A stretch of 64,000 nt of DNA from Thiomicrorhabdus sediminis (GTDB lineage: Bacteria > Pseudomonadota > Gammaproteobacteria > Thiomicrospirales > Thiomicrospiraceae): contig NZ_CP040602.1 in NCBI RefSeq assembly GCF_005885815.1, forward strand, positions 945,630-1,009,629. The letters are read 5' to 3'. Numbering within the stretch: the stretch's first letter is position 1; every line of letters begins with the position of its first letter. Under the pieces are notes generated by a model. That model did not search any database. It saw only the letters and a list, made by a program, of their open reading frames with translations, and was not told the DNA's origin. This document shows, one piece after another, positions 35,785 through 44,386 of the stretch. Both the position numbers and the translations under genes were made by a program.

Positions 35785-36759
35785 TTATTTTGCGTTGTGC
35801 CATGGGAACAGGCGTTTACCAAGTTTTGCCAGAATCAGGTCGGTAATCAGACCGATCATGCCGATAATCAAAATGGCGGCAAAGACATTGTCAAAATTCT
35901 TATAACGGGCTTGCTGAGTAATAAACCAGGTAATACCCGAGCTGGTTCCGATCAATTCGGCAACGATCAGGTAAGTCCATGCCCAGCCTAACAGAATGCG
36001 CATATCACGATAAAGGTCCGGCAGGATGCCCGGCAGGATGACGCGACGAATCATGGATAGACCGCGGCAACCTAAAGTTAGAGAAGCTTCGATCAGTGCC
36101 ATATTCAATTTACGGGTAGTCGCTGCGACAATCAGTACCATCTGGAAGAAGGTTCCGATAAAGATAATGGCAACCTTCGGGGCATCGTAGATACCTAAGA
36201 TCGCCACCGCGAGCGCCCCAAATGCCGGAGCAGGCAGATAGCGAAAGAATTCGGTAAAGGGTTCGATAGCGTGTGAAGCGGCATTATATGTCCCTGCCAA
36301 AACTCCTAAAGGCACACCAAACAACATCGCCCAAAAAAAGCCCCAAGCGATGATCTGAATAGAGTGCCAAAGACTTTCATGTAACCAGGGTTCATTGGCG
36401 CGTTTCGGTTCTGTGGTAAAAGCGGTATAGAATGCGGTGACTACCTCGTGTGGCGCCGGTAGATAGACCGGGTTGGACGGAATTCCTTGCGGCAGTTGCT
36501 CGGCAGTCAGTTCAGGGTTGGCTTCAAGTTTTTTATTTAATTCTCGTTCGAAAACTTCTTTATCGACCAGGTTGCCTTCTCTAAAAAAGCTCACACCACC
36601 AGAATGGGTGATCTCCATTTGCGGGTGCCAGATAAACGGCGCATAGCTGACCAAACACCAAAGCAGTATGGGTACAGCGAAACTCGCGAAAGTGAGAATG
36701 CGAACGGATTTTTTATCGAGTTGTGTTCTTGGGGTGGTCCAGCTTGAAGAGCTCTGCAT
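35785..36759 (-). CDS. ABC transporter permease, guanidine uptake
   Basis: A 324-residue inner-membrane permease of the nitrate/sulfonate/bicarbonate class. One N-terminal span is followed by a periplasmic stretch of ~80 residues (KEVFERELNKKLEANPELTAEQLPQG) and then the BPD_transp_1 core of five to six spans with the ATPase-contact loop EASLTLGCRGLSMIRRVILPG. It is the first gene of the guanidine operon, 24 bases after the NikR-type operator and downstream of a sigma-54-type promoter. The ribosome site is weak. Confidence 0.9.
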   Translation of the reverse strand: MQSSSSWTTPRTQLDKKSVRILTFASFAVPILLWCLVSYAPFIWHPQMEITHSGGVSFFREGNLVDKEVFERELNKKLEANPELTAEQLPQGIPSNPVYLPAPHEVVTAFYTAFTTEPKRANEPWLHESLWHSIQIIAWGFFWAMLFGVPLGVLAGTYNAASHAIEPFTEFFRYLPAPAFGALAVAILGIYDAPKVAIIFIGTFFQMVLIVAATTRKLNMALIEASLTLGCRGLSMIRRVILPGILPDLYRDMRILLGWAWTYLIVAELIGTSSGITWFITQQARYKNFDNVFAAILIIGMIGLITDLILAKLGKRLFPWHNAK

Positions 36760-36781
36760 CGTATCGATTCCATTTTTTTGT

Positions 36782-36809
36782 GTATTACAAAATTATAAAA
36801 ACGTAATAA
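36782..36809. promoter_or_regulatory. NikR-type 28-bp operator, copy 3
   Basis: GTATTA-N16-TAATAA on the plus strand, with dyad bases continuing inward (C / G). It abuts the -12 element of the sigma-54-type promoter and covers the predicted transcription start of the permease operon. Confidence 0.78.
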
Positions 36810-36825
36810 GCAGAGGGTGTGCCAG
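36808..36825 (-). promoter_or_regulatory. Putative sigma-54 promoter of the guanidine operon
   Basis: On the minus strand CTGGCAC (-24) and CTGCTT (-12) keep the GG-N10-GC spacing. The match to the CTGGCAC...TTGC consensus is good. Sigma-54 control fits a nitrogen-scavenging operon. Confidence 0.6.
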
Positions 36826-36930
36826 TATTTAAGGTGTATTGCTAAGCTGTTGTTTAATATGTGTTTTTTATGTTGATATTAGGGGTTTTAGGTGTTTTTA
36901 AAGCCACCTAAACCCATTTTAGTGGTTGGT

Positions 36931-36960
36931 GGTGCTCAAATGGTGCACTCTAGTGGTGCG
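36931..36960. promoter_or_regulatory. Tandem GGTGC half-sites upstream of the sigma-54 promoter
   Basis: GGTGC occurs at 36931, 36942 and 36955, about 105-150 bp upstream of the sigma-54 site. GGTGCA is the half-site of NtrC operators and this is the usual enhancer distance, but no full TGCACC-N5-GGTGCA dyad is present. Confidence 0.3.
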
Positions 36961-36978
36961 CTGTGCCTTTTACATGGA

Positions 36979-37716
36979 TTAATTGAGTTTTCGTAAAGAG
37001 GATTGTCCGGAAGAGAGCGTTTTTAATTGATGCTCGAGTAGCACTTGTGCGGCGCCTTGTTCATCAATGCCGATATATTGGACAAGCTGACTCTGTTGTT
37101 GTTCGATCAGTTGTAAAGTTTCTTGATAAGCGAAGTAGTCGTGCGCCTGCCAATAGCCGTGCAAGTCATCGTAATCGATCTCTGTCAGCGGTTGTGCGAT
37201 GAGCTTGTCATGCAGGGTTTGAAAAAAGCGCTGGTCATCAAAAAACGCTACGGCACCGACTTGCTCGATTGCAGACAGCATTTGATGAGTTTGCTCGCTT
37301 TGGCGGTTGATGCCGACACCGATAATCAGAGCCTGATAGTCATTTTTAATGACTTGTTCGATGAGAATGCCGGCAATTTTACCCTGAGCGTTGTACAGGT
37401 CGTTAGGCCATTTCAGTTTGATCGTTTCAGTGGGATTAAGGCTCACTAAGGTTTGCTGAATCAAGCTGGCGAGATGCAAGCTTACCAATCCGTTAATCCT
37501 CTGTTTAGTGGCTAAAGGATAAGCAATGGAAAATATCAGCGAATCTTTATTGCTCGACCAACTGCGTTGCAATTGACCATAACCGGCGGTTTGTCGGTGG
37601 GTTTGGCAGAACAGCATTTTGTCGGGTAGTTGCTGTCGACAATAATCTTTTAAATAACGATTGGTGGAATCGACCGAATCGAGCTCGATGAGTTGATAAT
37701 TTTCTGGCATGGTCAT
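36979..37716 (-). CDS. birA: Biotin-protein ligase (no DNA-binding domain)
   Basis: A 245-residue class I biotin ligase that attaches biotin to carboxylase carrier lysines. It starts directly with the ligase domain (ELDSVDSTNRYLKDY), contains KWPNDLYNAQGKIAGILIE and lacks the N-terminal helix-turn-helix of bifunctional BirA. The biotin/adenylate loop reads AGYGQLQRSW, departing from the usual GRGRRGR. Two Met codons (37716, 37710) are possible starts. It lies upstream of, and on the same strand as, the operon whose carboxylase needs biotin, although acetyl-CoA carboxylase is its expected main client. Confidence 0.88.
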   Translation of the reverse strand: MTMPENYQLIELDSVDSTNRYLKDYCRQQLPDKMLFCQTHRQTAGYGQLQRSWSSNKDSLIFSIAYPLATKQRINGLVSLHLASLIQQTLVSLNPTETIKLKWPNDLYNAQGKIAGILIEQVIKNDYQALIIGVGINRQSEQTHQMLSAIEQVGAVAFFDDQRFFQTLHDKLIAQPLTEIDYDDLHGYWQAHDYFAYQETLQLIEQQQSQLVQYIGIDEQGAAQVLLEHQLKTLSSGQSSLRKLN

Positions 37717-37980
37717 AGCGGTGGTTAAATCTATCTTGTGGGGTTTTTTATCTGTTCTGTCTGTTGGTCATTATATCGTTAACGCCAGCAAATAAACGTT
37801 TTATGGAGGCGTCTTAGCGGGTGAGGTTTTATCTATTTATGGTTTAATTAAGTCAGGGTTTCAATATTGTCCGCATGATTTTGATTTTAAGCTGTTTTAT
37901 AGTGAAGCCTATTACGCTGTTGTAAACATTGAAATAATGGTTCAGGGTTTCAATGCATCGTTGTGCGAAGGGGAGATGAT

Positions 37981-38532
37981 ATGTTTTATTTAGGCCAAAA
38001 ACTGCCTTTTTTATTGGTATTGGCATCGGTCATTTTATGGGCGCTGGTGTTCAGTCAAACTTCTCGAGCGGATACGTTAAAGGTTGGCGATCAGGCACCC
38101 TTATTCAGTTTGCCAAACCAGCAAGACAAACCCCTCTCTTTAGAAGCGTTTCGTGGTGCTTGGGTGGTTCTGTATTTTTATCCGAAAGACGAAACACCGG
38201 GATGTACCACCGAAGCCTGCAGTTTTCGCGATAATATCAATCGTTTGATTGCCCAGGATGCGAAAGTTTTAGGCGTTTCCTTGGATTCGGTGGAAAGTCA
38301 TCGTAAGTTTGCCGCCAAACATAAGTTACCGTTTGACCTGCTTGCCGATGTGAAAGGCGAGGTGGCCTCCGATTATGGTGCTTTGCTGGATTTGAAGGTG
38401 ATCAGGTTTGCCAAACGCCACAGTTTTATTATTGATCCACAGGGAAATATTGCCAAAATCTATCGTTCAGTGGATGCCGATAATCATGTACGTGAGGTGT
38501 TAAAAGATTTGCAGCTATTGCAGAGTCGTTAA
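37981..38532 (+). CDS. Membrane-anchored or exported peroxiredoxin (BCP/PrxQ type)
   Basis: A 183-residue thiol peroxidase. Residues ~8-28 form a hydrophobic signal or anchor ending near SRA, so the catalytic domain is probably periplasmic. PGCTTEACSFRDN holds the peroxidatic Cys and, five residues on, the resolving Cys of the BCP/PrxQ class. AAGGGGAG supports the ATG at 37981. It reduces peroxides using an external thiol donor. It lies 15 bases before an SDR gene. Confidence 0.88.
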   Translation: MFYLGQKLPFLLVLASVILWALVFSQTSRADTLKVGDQAPLFSLPNQQDKPLSLEAFRGAWVVLYFYPKDETPGCTTEACSFRDNINRLIAQDAKVLGVSLDSVESHRKFAAKHKLPFDLLADVKGEVASDYGALLDLKVIRFAKRHSFIIDPQGNIAKIYRSVDADNHVREVLKDLQLLQSR

Positions 38533-38547
38533 TTTTTCGGAGGTACC

Positions 38548-39435
38548 ATGAAGATTGTTATTCTGGGGGGGACCGGATTTATCGGTCGACATTTACAGCA
38601 GTTTTTGATGCAGCACGGTCATCAGGTAAAAGCTTATGGCCGTAAAGTGTTCACAGACGGCGAGCAAGCTGGTGCCGCCCTGATTGATGCCGTTAATGAT
38701 CAGGATCTGGTGATTATGCTGGCCGGAGAAAATATCGGTAAGCGTTGGAATAAAGCCTATAAACAGGCGCTGCTTGACAGTCGAATCAATACTGCGAAAC
38801 AGTTAAAGGATGCGTTATCTTTATGTGCGAAACCGCCGGCACAGGTTTTTGCCGCATCAGCTGTCGGTATCTATCCGCAAACCGCTTGTGATGATTTATT
38901 GGATGAGTACAGCGCGACCAGTGATAGTGGGTTTTTAGCGCAACTCGGACAGGCTTGGGAAGCGCAGAGCAAAAACCTGGCGGATAAGGTGGTGATTTTC
39001 CGTTTTGGTGTGGTGCTGGGTAAAGATGGTGGCGCTTTGGCGAAAATGCTACCGGCTTTCAAACTTGGACTGGGAGGTCCGGTTGCTGGCGGTCAACAGT
39101 GTTTCAGTTGGATTCATATCGATGATTTGTGTCGTGCTTTGCTGTTTGCCATAGAGAAAACTGGCTCGGCCGAATGCGATATACACGGTATCTATAATCT
39201 GACGTCACCTAAGCCTGTCAGTAATCAAGTTTTTGGCCAGGCCTTAGCCAAGCAGTTGAAGCGTCCATTTTGGTTGCCTTTACCGCTGTGGCAGCTAAAA
39301 ATAATGTTTGGTGAAGGAGCTCAGGTGTTGACGCATTCTGCGGCGGTCTACCCGACTAAGCTATTGCAGGCTGGGTTTACATTTGACTATGCCGATATTA
39401 ACGATGCTTTGGCAAACTTATGTGCCGACAAGTGA
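38548..39435 (+). CDS. TIGR01777-type (YfcH-like) SDR epimerase family protein
   Basis: A 295-residue atypical short-chain dehydrogenase. The NAD(P)-binding GGTGFIGRHL is at residues 7-16, AGENI and RWN..YK follow, and VVLGKDGGALAKMLPAFKLGLGG and FSWIHIDD are signatures of the YfcH group. FGGAGG-like GGAGGTACC (TCGGAGG) precedes the ATG. The substrate is unknown for the family. It is probably co-transcribed with the peroxiredoxin. Confidence 0.88.
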   Translation: MKIVILGGTGFIGRHLQQFLMQHGHQVKAYGRKVFTDGEQAGAALIDAVNDQDLVIMLAGENIGKRWNKAYKQALLDSRINTAKQLKDALSLCAKPPAQVFAASAVGIYPQTACDDLLDEYSATSDSGFLAQLGQAWEAQSKNLADKVVIFRFGVVLGKDGGALAKMLPAFKLGLGGPVAGGQQCFSWIHIDDLCRALLFAIEKTGSAECDIHGIYNLTSPKPVSNQVFGQALAKQLKRPFWLPLPLWQLKIMFGEGAQVLTHSAAVYPTKLLQAGFTFDYADINDALANLCADK

Positions 39436-39758
39436 TGCTCTATCAGGCCGCTAACAGCGATTAAAGCCGGTTATTCAGCCTTCAATGAATGTGGTCAAAA
39501 GGCTTCGACAAAGGTAAAAACGCTGGAATTTTTCGGGTATAGTAAATTTATTATTAAAATTGTCTTTATTAGGGCTTTTCTTTCTGCAAATAACGGGTAG
39601 AATTCGCGCTTTCGCAAAGCGACCACCCTTGTCATTCCTTGACGATATTGCTTTTTAACAGGCCAGGCAATTGGCTAACGTGACTCACCTAGTGACGTGA
39701 TGAAAGATTCGTTTAAATTTGATTGAATAAGAGTTGCTGTCTATATTGGGGAGAATAG
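39436..39758 (+). other. Non-coding gap before mgtE with a leader hairpin
   Basis: This 323-base gap contains TAGAAT (a possible -10 box, near 39597-39602) followed by a perfect hairpin CGCTTT-CGC-AAAGCG (39607-39621). GGGGAG lies before the mgtE ATG. I looked for the conserved pieces of a magnesium M-box riboswitch and did not see them. No gene-like frame was found. Confidence 0.4.
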
Positions 39759-41126
39759 ATGTCTGCACAATTGATTGAAGAAGAGTTGTTTGAAGCGACT
39801 GACCACTTGGTGCAATTACAGACTATGGTGGAAGAGGCTGACGATAAGCAGACAGCAGATTTTATCAACGATTTGACCGCAGCGGAAATCGCGCGATTAT
39901 TGAGCGCCTTCCCTCCCAAAGAGCGTGTCGCCTTATGGGCTCTGATCACTCCTGAAAACCGCGGTCATGTGTTGGTCGCCTCAAGTGATAATATCCGAGA
40001 ACAGTTATTAAGCCAGATGGGCGCCAAGGCGGTGTTACGTATCTGTCGAACCTTGTCTTCCAGCGATATGGTCTGGATTCTATCGGTCGTTAACGACACC
40101 ATTGCCGAAGCGGTGACCTTGGCGCTGGATAATGAGCAGCGCGAGCAGGTGCAAAGTGTGCTGGCCTACGATGAAGACCAGGTCGGTCGTTATATGAATC
40201 TGGATACGGTAACGATTCGCGCCGATGTACGTCTGGAGGTGATTCAGCGTTATCTGCGTATCAGCGGTGGTTTGAAGCACGGTAACCACGACTTGATGGT
40301 GGTCGATATTGACGGCGTATTGGTTGGAACCCTGAATGTGATCGATCTGTTGAACGGTGAGCAGAGTGCACAGGTCAGCGAATATATGAATGAACCGCAA
40401 AGCATTTTCGATACCGCATCGGTGGATGAGTTGATGGTCTATTCGCGTGCCGCCCATTTGAATTTTGTTCCGGTGGTTGATGGTGAGGGAGTTTTGCTTG
40501 GACAGATCAATGCCGAAGATATCAACGAATTGAGCATCGAACGTGCCGAAGCCACCATGATGAATATGGCCGGTATCGGTGAGAATTCAGAACTGTTCTC
40601 CGGGATTCGCAGCGGTGTACAGAATCGTTCCACTTGGTTGGGAATTAATTTAATTACCGCTTTTTTGGCAACCTGGGTAATCGGTCAGTTTGAAGAAGTC
40701 TTGGCCCAAGTGGTCGCTCTGGCGATTCTGATGCCGGTGGTGGCGAGTATGGGTGGCATTGCCGGTAGCCAGACTCTGGCGATTACCGTACGTGGTTTGG
40801 CGATGGGCCAGATTGTCGGTTCCAACCGCAGCTGGCTGCTTAATAAAGAGTTATGGATTGGCCTGATAAATGGTTTAGTATGGGCTTTGGTGGTCGCTTT
40901 GCTGGCTCACCTCTGGTTTGAAAACAGCGCTATCAGTACTGTAATAGGTGCGGCGATTTGGATTAATATGGCAATTGCATCAATTGCTGGTGTGATTATT
41001 CCAATGGTGTTGCATCGAATGGGACAAGATCCCGCTCTGTCGGGTGCGGTGATTTTAACCACCGTATCTGACGTGGTTGGCTTTATGTCTTTTTTAGGCT
41101 TAGCCACTGTGTTTATTTTGCAATAA
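39759..41126 (+). CDS. mgtE: Magnesium transporter MgtE
   Basis: A 455-residue Mg2+ channel. The N-terminal superhelical domain (LTAAEIARLLSAFPPKERVALWALI), two CBS domains (residues ~135-255) and five C-terminal spans (WLGINLITAFLATWVIGQFE, MPVVASMGGIAGSQTLAITVRGLA, then ISTVIGAAIWINMAIAS) follow in the normal order. The GGxxGxQ-type segment is the pore signature. Length is typical. It is followed 13 bases later by the RimK-linked protease gene. Confidence 0.95.
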   Translation: MSAQLIEEELFEATDHLVQLQTMVEEADDKQTADFINDLTAAEIARLLSAFPPKERVALWALITPENRGHVLVASSDNIREQLLSQMGAKAVLRICRTLSSSDMVWILSVVNDTIAEAVTLALDNEQREQVQSVLAYDEDQVGRYMNLDTVTIRADVRLEVIQRYLRISGGLKHGNHDLMVVDIDGVLVGTLNVIDLLNGEQSAQVSEYMNEPQSIFDTASVDELMVYSRAAHLNFVPVVDGEGVLLGQINAEDINELSIERAEATMMNMAGIGENSELFSGIRSGVQNRSTWLGINLITAFLATWVIGQFEEVLAQVVALAILMPVVASMGGIAGSQTLAITVRGLAMGQIVGSNRSWLLNKELWIGLINGLVWALVVALLAHLWFENSAISTVIGAAIWINMAIASIAGVIIPMVLHRMGQDPALSGAVILTTVSDVVGFMSFLGLATVFILQ

Positions 41127-41139
41127 GAGGCAAACAATA

Positions 41140-41571
41140 ATGCAAAAGACAACCGTGGGTTGGAAAGAACATGTGGCTCTGCCGGGGCTGAATTTGAATT
41201 TGGAGTGCAAGGTCGATACCGGTGCAAAAAACTCCGCTTTACATGCTTTTGATGTGCATTCGTTTCGTAAAAAAGGCAAAAAGTGGGTGCGCTTTAGTAT
41301 TCATACAAATCCTGATAACCTAGAAGAGTTTGTTGAATGTGAAGCTGAAGTGATCGACACGCGTCCGGTTACCAATTCAGGTGGTGTGGCGCAAAAACGT
41401 TATTTCATAAAAACCGAACTGCATATTGGCGAAGACCGTTTCCCGGTGGAAATGTCATTGACGCGTCGCGACAATATGGCGTTCAGGATGTTGCTAGGGC
41501 GTACCGCCTTGCGCAAAGGAAATTTTTTGGTGGATTCTTCAGCAGAATATTTAAAAGGAAAACCTAAATGA
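41140..41571 (+). CDS. RimK-associated aspartic-like (RimB/ATP-dependent zinc protease) protein
   Basis: A 143-residue protein of the family annotated as ATP-dependent zinc protease (Pfam Zn_protease, RimB). [14 protein letters not shown] near residues 25-38 is a retropepsin-like DTGA active-site motif, and LLGRTAL near the C-terminus is a second flap signature. It overlaps rimK by four bases; this pairing is conserved, and the protein is thought to cleave poly-glutamate tails added by RimK. Confidence 0.87.
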   Translation: MQKTTVGWKEHVALPGLNLNLECKVDTGAKNSALHAFDVHSFRKKGKKWVRFSIHTNPDNLEEFVECEAEVIDTRPVTNSGGVAQKRYFIKTELHIGEDRFPVEMSLTRRDNMAFRMLLGRTALRKGNFLVDSSAEYLKGKPK

Positions 41572-42479
41572 AAATTGCAATTCTATCCAGAGGACCAAAG
41601 CTTTATTCGACCCGTCGTCTTGTCGAAGCTGCTGAAGAACGAGGCCATGAGGTTCGTGTTATCGATGCGTTGCGTTGTTATATGAATATCAATTCGGTCA
41701 ACCCGGAGATTCACTATAAGGGCGAGATTCTCGATGGCTTTGATGCGGTAATCCCACGTATCGGTGCGTCGATTACTTTCTACGGTACTGCGGTTTTACG
41801 CCAGTTTGAAATGATGAATGTGTTTCCGTTGAATGAATCGGTGGCGATCAGCCGTTCACGCGATAAGCTGCGTAGTTTGCAGTTGCTGTCGCGTAAAGGC
41901 GTTGGCTTGCCGGTAACCGGTTTTGCCCACTCTCCGGATGATATCGATGACTTACTGAAAACCGTTGGCGGTGCGCCGGTGGTGATTAAGCTACTAGAAG
42001 GTACCCAAGGTGTGGGTGTGGTATTGGCCGAAACCAAGTCGGCGGCCTCTTCGGTAATTCAGGCGTTTAACGGTTTGAAAGCCAATATTCTGGTGCAAGA
42101 ATTCATTAAGGAAGCCGGTGGTGCCGATATTCGCTGTTTCGTAGTTGGTGGCAAGGTGATCGCGGCGATGAAACGCCAAGGTAAGGAAGGGGAGTTCCGC
42201 TCTAATCTGCACCAAGGCGGTTCGGCATCATTGATTAAAATTACTGCGGCGGAACGTGCCACGGCGGTGAATGCGGCGAAAATCATGGGCTTGAATGTCT
42301 GTGGTGTGGATATCTTGCGCTCCAATCATGGTCCGGTGGTGATGGAGGTGAACTCTTCGCCTGGCCTGGAAGGTATTGAAAAAGCTACCGCCAAGAATAT
42401 TGCCGGTATGGTGATTGAGTTTATCGAGAAAAATGCCACCAAAGGTGTGAATCGCACACGTACCAAAGGTAAAGGTTAA
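41568..42479 (+). CDS. rimK: RimK-type alpha-L-glutamate ligase
   Basis: A 303-residue ATP-grasp ligase that adds glutamates to ribosomal protein S6 and can make poly-alpha-glutamate. Visible are [36 protein letters not shown] and [26 protein letters not shown], with the C-terminal metal-binding Glu/Asn. The ATGA overlap with the upstream gene shows coupling. A basic tail (RTRTKGKG) ends the protein. Confidence 0.95.
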   Translation: MKIAILSRGPKLYSTRRLVEAAEERGHEVRVIDALRCYMNINSVNPEIHYKGEILDGFDAVIPRIGASITFYGTAVLRQFEMMNVFPLNESVAISRSRDKLRSLQLLSRKGVGLPVTGFAHSPDDIDDLLKTVGGAPVVIKLLEGTQGVGVVLAETKSAASSVIQAFNGLKANILVQEFIKEAGGADIRCFVVGGKVIAAMKRQGKEGEFRSNLHQGGSASLIKITAAERATAVNAAKIMGLNVCGVDILRSNHGPVVMEVNSSPGLEGIEKATAKNIAGMVIEFIEKNATKGVNRTRTKGKG

Positions 42480-42539
42480 GTCTTAATATTAGATTGGTGT
42501 GGCGCACTGGTCTGCGCCTTTTAGAGGGTTACGCTCAAA

Positions 42540-43616
42540 ATGAGTGCTCAACGCATCAAAAACACATCCATCACAATCGGTGATGTCACCGTTAATCCCG
42601 GTGAGCGCAAAACCATCGATTTGCAGATCGGTCAGCTTTATACCCACAGTGAATTGATTATGCCGGTGCAAGTCTGGTGCGGCCATCAGGCCGGACCGGT
42701 TTTATTTGTGTCCGCAGCGATTCATGGTGATGAACTGAATGGAGTGGAAATCATCCGTCGCCTTTTAAAGGTAAAATCGCTAAAACGTCTTAAAGGCACC
42801 TTGATTACCGTGCCGATCGTGAATCTGCACGGCTTTATCAACCATAGTCGTTATTTGCCTGACAGACGTGATTTGAATCGCTGTTTTCCGGGTTCGAAAA
42901 CCGGTTCGATCGCCGGGCGTCTGGCTTATACGTTTTTAAACGAGATCGTGCAAAAGTCAACGCATGGTATCGATCTGCATACCGGGGCGATTAATCGCAC
43001 CAATCTTCCGCAGATCCGTGCCAATCTGGAAGACGACGAGACCCGTAAAATCGCCGAGGCTTTCGGCTCGCCGGTCATCTTAAATGCCGGTTTGCGAGAT
43101 GGTTCTTTAAGAGCGGCGGCGGTCAAACAAGGCATTCCAACGCTATTATACGAAGCCGGTGAAGCTTTGCGCTTTGATGAGGTCTCCATTCGTGCCGGAG
43201 TGCGCGGCATTATCAATGTTATGCGAGAGCTGGGAATGCTGCGCCAGTTGAAAAACAAAGTTGAGCACAAGACCGTCGAAGCGCGCGCCAGTTTTTGGAT
43301 CAGAGCCGAGCAGAGCGGTATCTTTCGTTCTCTGGTCAGTGATGGAACTCGCGTGGTTGCCAATAAAACCTTGATGGGGATGATTTCTGACCCGTTTGGT
43401 GAAACCGAGCTGGAAATCTATGCGCCCTATAACGGTTTGGTGATCGGGCAGATGAAAATGCCATTGGTCAATGAAGGCGAAGCTTTGTTTCATATAGCGC
43501 GCTTCCCGCGCAGTGATATTGCCGAAGGTTATGTCGAAGGTTTCCAGGAAGAGATTATCGCCGATGCCGATTTGCCTTATCCAACAGATGATATTCCTTC
43601 TTTAGAACGTAGTTAA
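42540..43616 (+). CDS. Succinylglutamate desuccinylase/aspartoacylase family protein
   Basis: A 358-residue zinc amidohydrolase of the AstE/AspA (M14-like) family. AAIHGDELNGVEI supplies the His-x2-Glu ligands, NLHGF and DLHTGAINR follow. Proteins like this commonly follow rimK, so a role in the same glutamylation pathway is likely. The ectoine-degrading deacetylase DoeB is in the same family, which is notable given the EctB-like cluster 3 kb away, but the neighbours favour the RimK group. GAGGG precedes the ATG. Confidence 0.85.
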   Translation: MSAQRIKNTSITIGDVTVNPGERKTIDLQIGQLYTHSELIMPVQVWCGHQAGPVLFVSAAIHGDELNGVEIIRRLLKVKSLKRLKGTLITVPIVNLHGFINHSRYLPDRRDLNRCFPGSKTGSIAGRLAYTFLNEIVQKSTHGIDLHTGAINRTNLPQIRANLEDDETRKIAEAFGSPVILNAGLRDGSLRAAAVKQGIPTLLYEAGEALRFDEVSIRAGVRGIINVMRELGMLRQLKNKVEHKTVEARASFWIRAEQSGIFRSLVSDGTRVVANKTLMGMISDPFGETELEIYAPYNGLVIGQMKMPLVNEGEALFHIARFPRSDIAEGYVEGFQEEIIADADLPYPTDDIPSLERS

Positions 43617-43673
43617 CAAAGTTTATATAAAAGTGCTTGCAACAGAGATTTAACCCTAAGGTTTGCAACGGAT

Positions 43674-44294
43674 ATGATGGATACGATAAAAGAGATTCTG
43701 CAACAATTGCCGGTAGTTCAGATTTTACTGACTTTGCTTTTGTTTGCCGTGTACCCAACGGTAAAGTGGAGTGTGTTCAATCTCGTTCAGCGTTTTGGCG
43801 ACCAGAAACAGGTGACCATGAGTCGAGTGGAACCGATTCTGCGTTACTTTAGGATTCTAACCTGGATTGTCGCCTTACTGGTGGTGATGATGATCTGGGG
43901 TGCGGACTATAAAGGCTTGTTGGTTTTTGCCTCATCAATTGTTGCCGTATTGGGGGTGGCGCTATTTGCCCAGTGGTCGATATTGAGTAATATCACCGCC
44001 GGAGTCATTGTGTTTTTTGCCTTTCCCGCACGAATTGGCGATAGGGTCGAGATTATTGACGGTAATGCTTCGGTGCAGGGTGAGATTTTGGAAATCAATA
44101 TGTTCCAAGTCATTTTGCGTGATGATCATGATGAGAAGATCATTTACCCGAACAGCCTATTGTTGTTGCGTCCGGTGATTAAGAAAAGCGTCGACTCGAA
44201 AACACGTTATAAGGGCGATAAGACGCCGGATTTTGATGCTAAAAAATCGCACGACGCTATCGGTTTGGCTCAACGGATGGCGAGTCGCCGCTAG
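43674..44294 (+). CDS. Small MscS-family mechanosensitive channel
   Basis: A 206-residue protein with three hydrophobic spans in the first ~110 residues and the MscS beta domain (QWSILSNITAGVIVFFAFPARIGDRVEI, then YPNSLLLLRPV). It is shorter than E. coli MscS, lacking most of the C-terminal cage. It would release solutes on hypo-osmotic shock. It ends the rimK-region gene run and is followed by a strong bidirectional terminator. Confidence 0.87.
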   Translation: MMDTIKEILQQLPVVQILLTLLLFAVYPTVKWSVFNLVQRFGDQKQVTMSRVEPILRYFRILTWIVALLVVMMIWGADYKGLLVFASSIVAVLGVALFAQWSILSNITAGVIVFFAFPARIGDRVEIIDGNASVQGEILEINMFQVILRDDHDEKIIYPNSLLLLRPVIKKSVDSKTRYKGDKTPDFDAKKSHDAIGLAQRMASRR

Positions 44295-44314
44295 GATTGT
44301 TGGATAGGTAAATG

Positions 44315-44355
44315 AAAAAAGCCGCTTGTTACTTAACTTAACAAGCGGCTTTTTT
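44315..44355. terminator. Bidirectional terminator between mscS-like and aldo-keto reductase genes
   Basis: AAAAAAGCCGCTTGTTA and its perfect complement form an 11-bp GC-rich core stem with a 7-base loop and U-tracts on both strands; it serves both convergent genes. Confidence 0.93.
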
Positions 44356-44386
44356 ATGGTTTTTAATTTAAGTTTATCGCCTTCAA

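Noticed and set aside
36760..36978. Riboswitch in the leader of the permease operon
   Set aside because: No ACGR-loop hairpin pair or ykkC-like core was seen; the short leader is taken up by operator and promoter.
39436..39758. Magnesium (M-box) riboswitch before mgtE
   Set aside because: The gap is long enough, but only a simple hairpin is visible and the conserved M-box segments are missing.
42540..43616. DoeB (acetyl-diaminobutyrate deacetylase) for the EctB-like cluster
   Set aside because: It belongs to the same AstE/AspA family, but it is placed directly after rimK, a common arrangement, with a terminator and a divergent gene between it and the EctB run.
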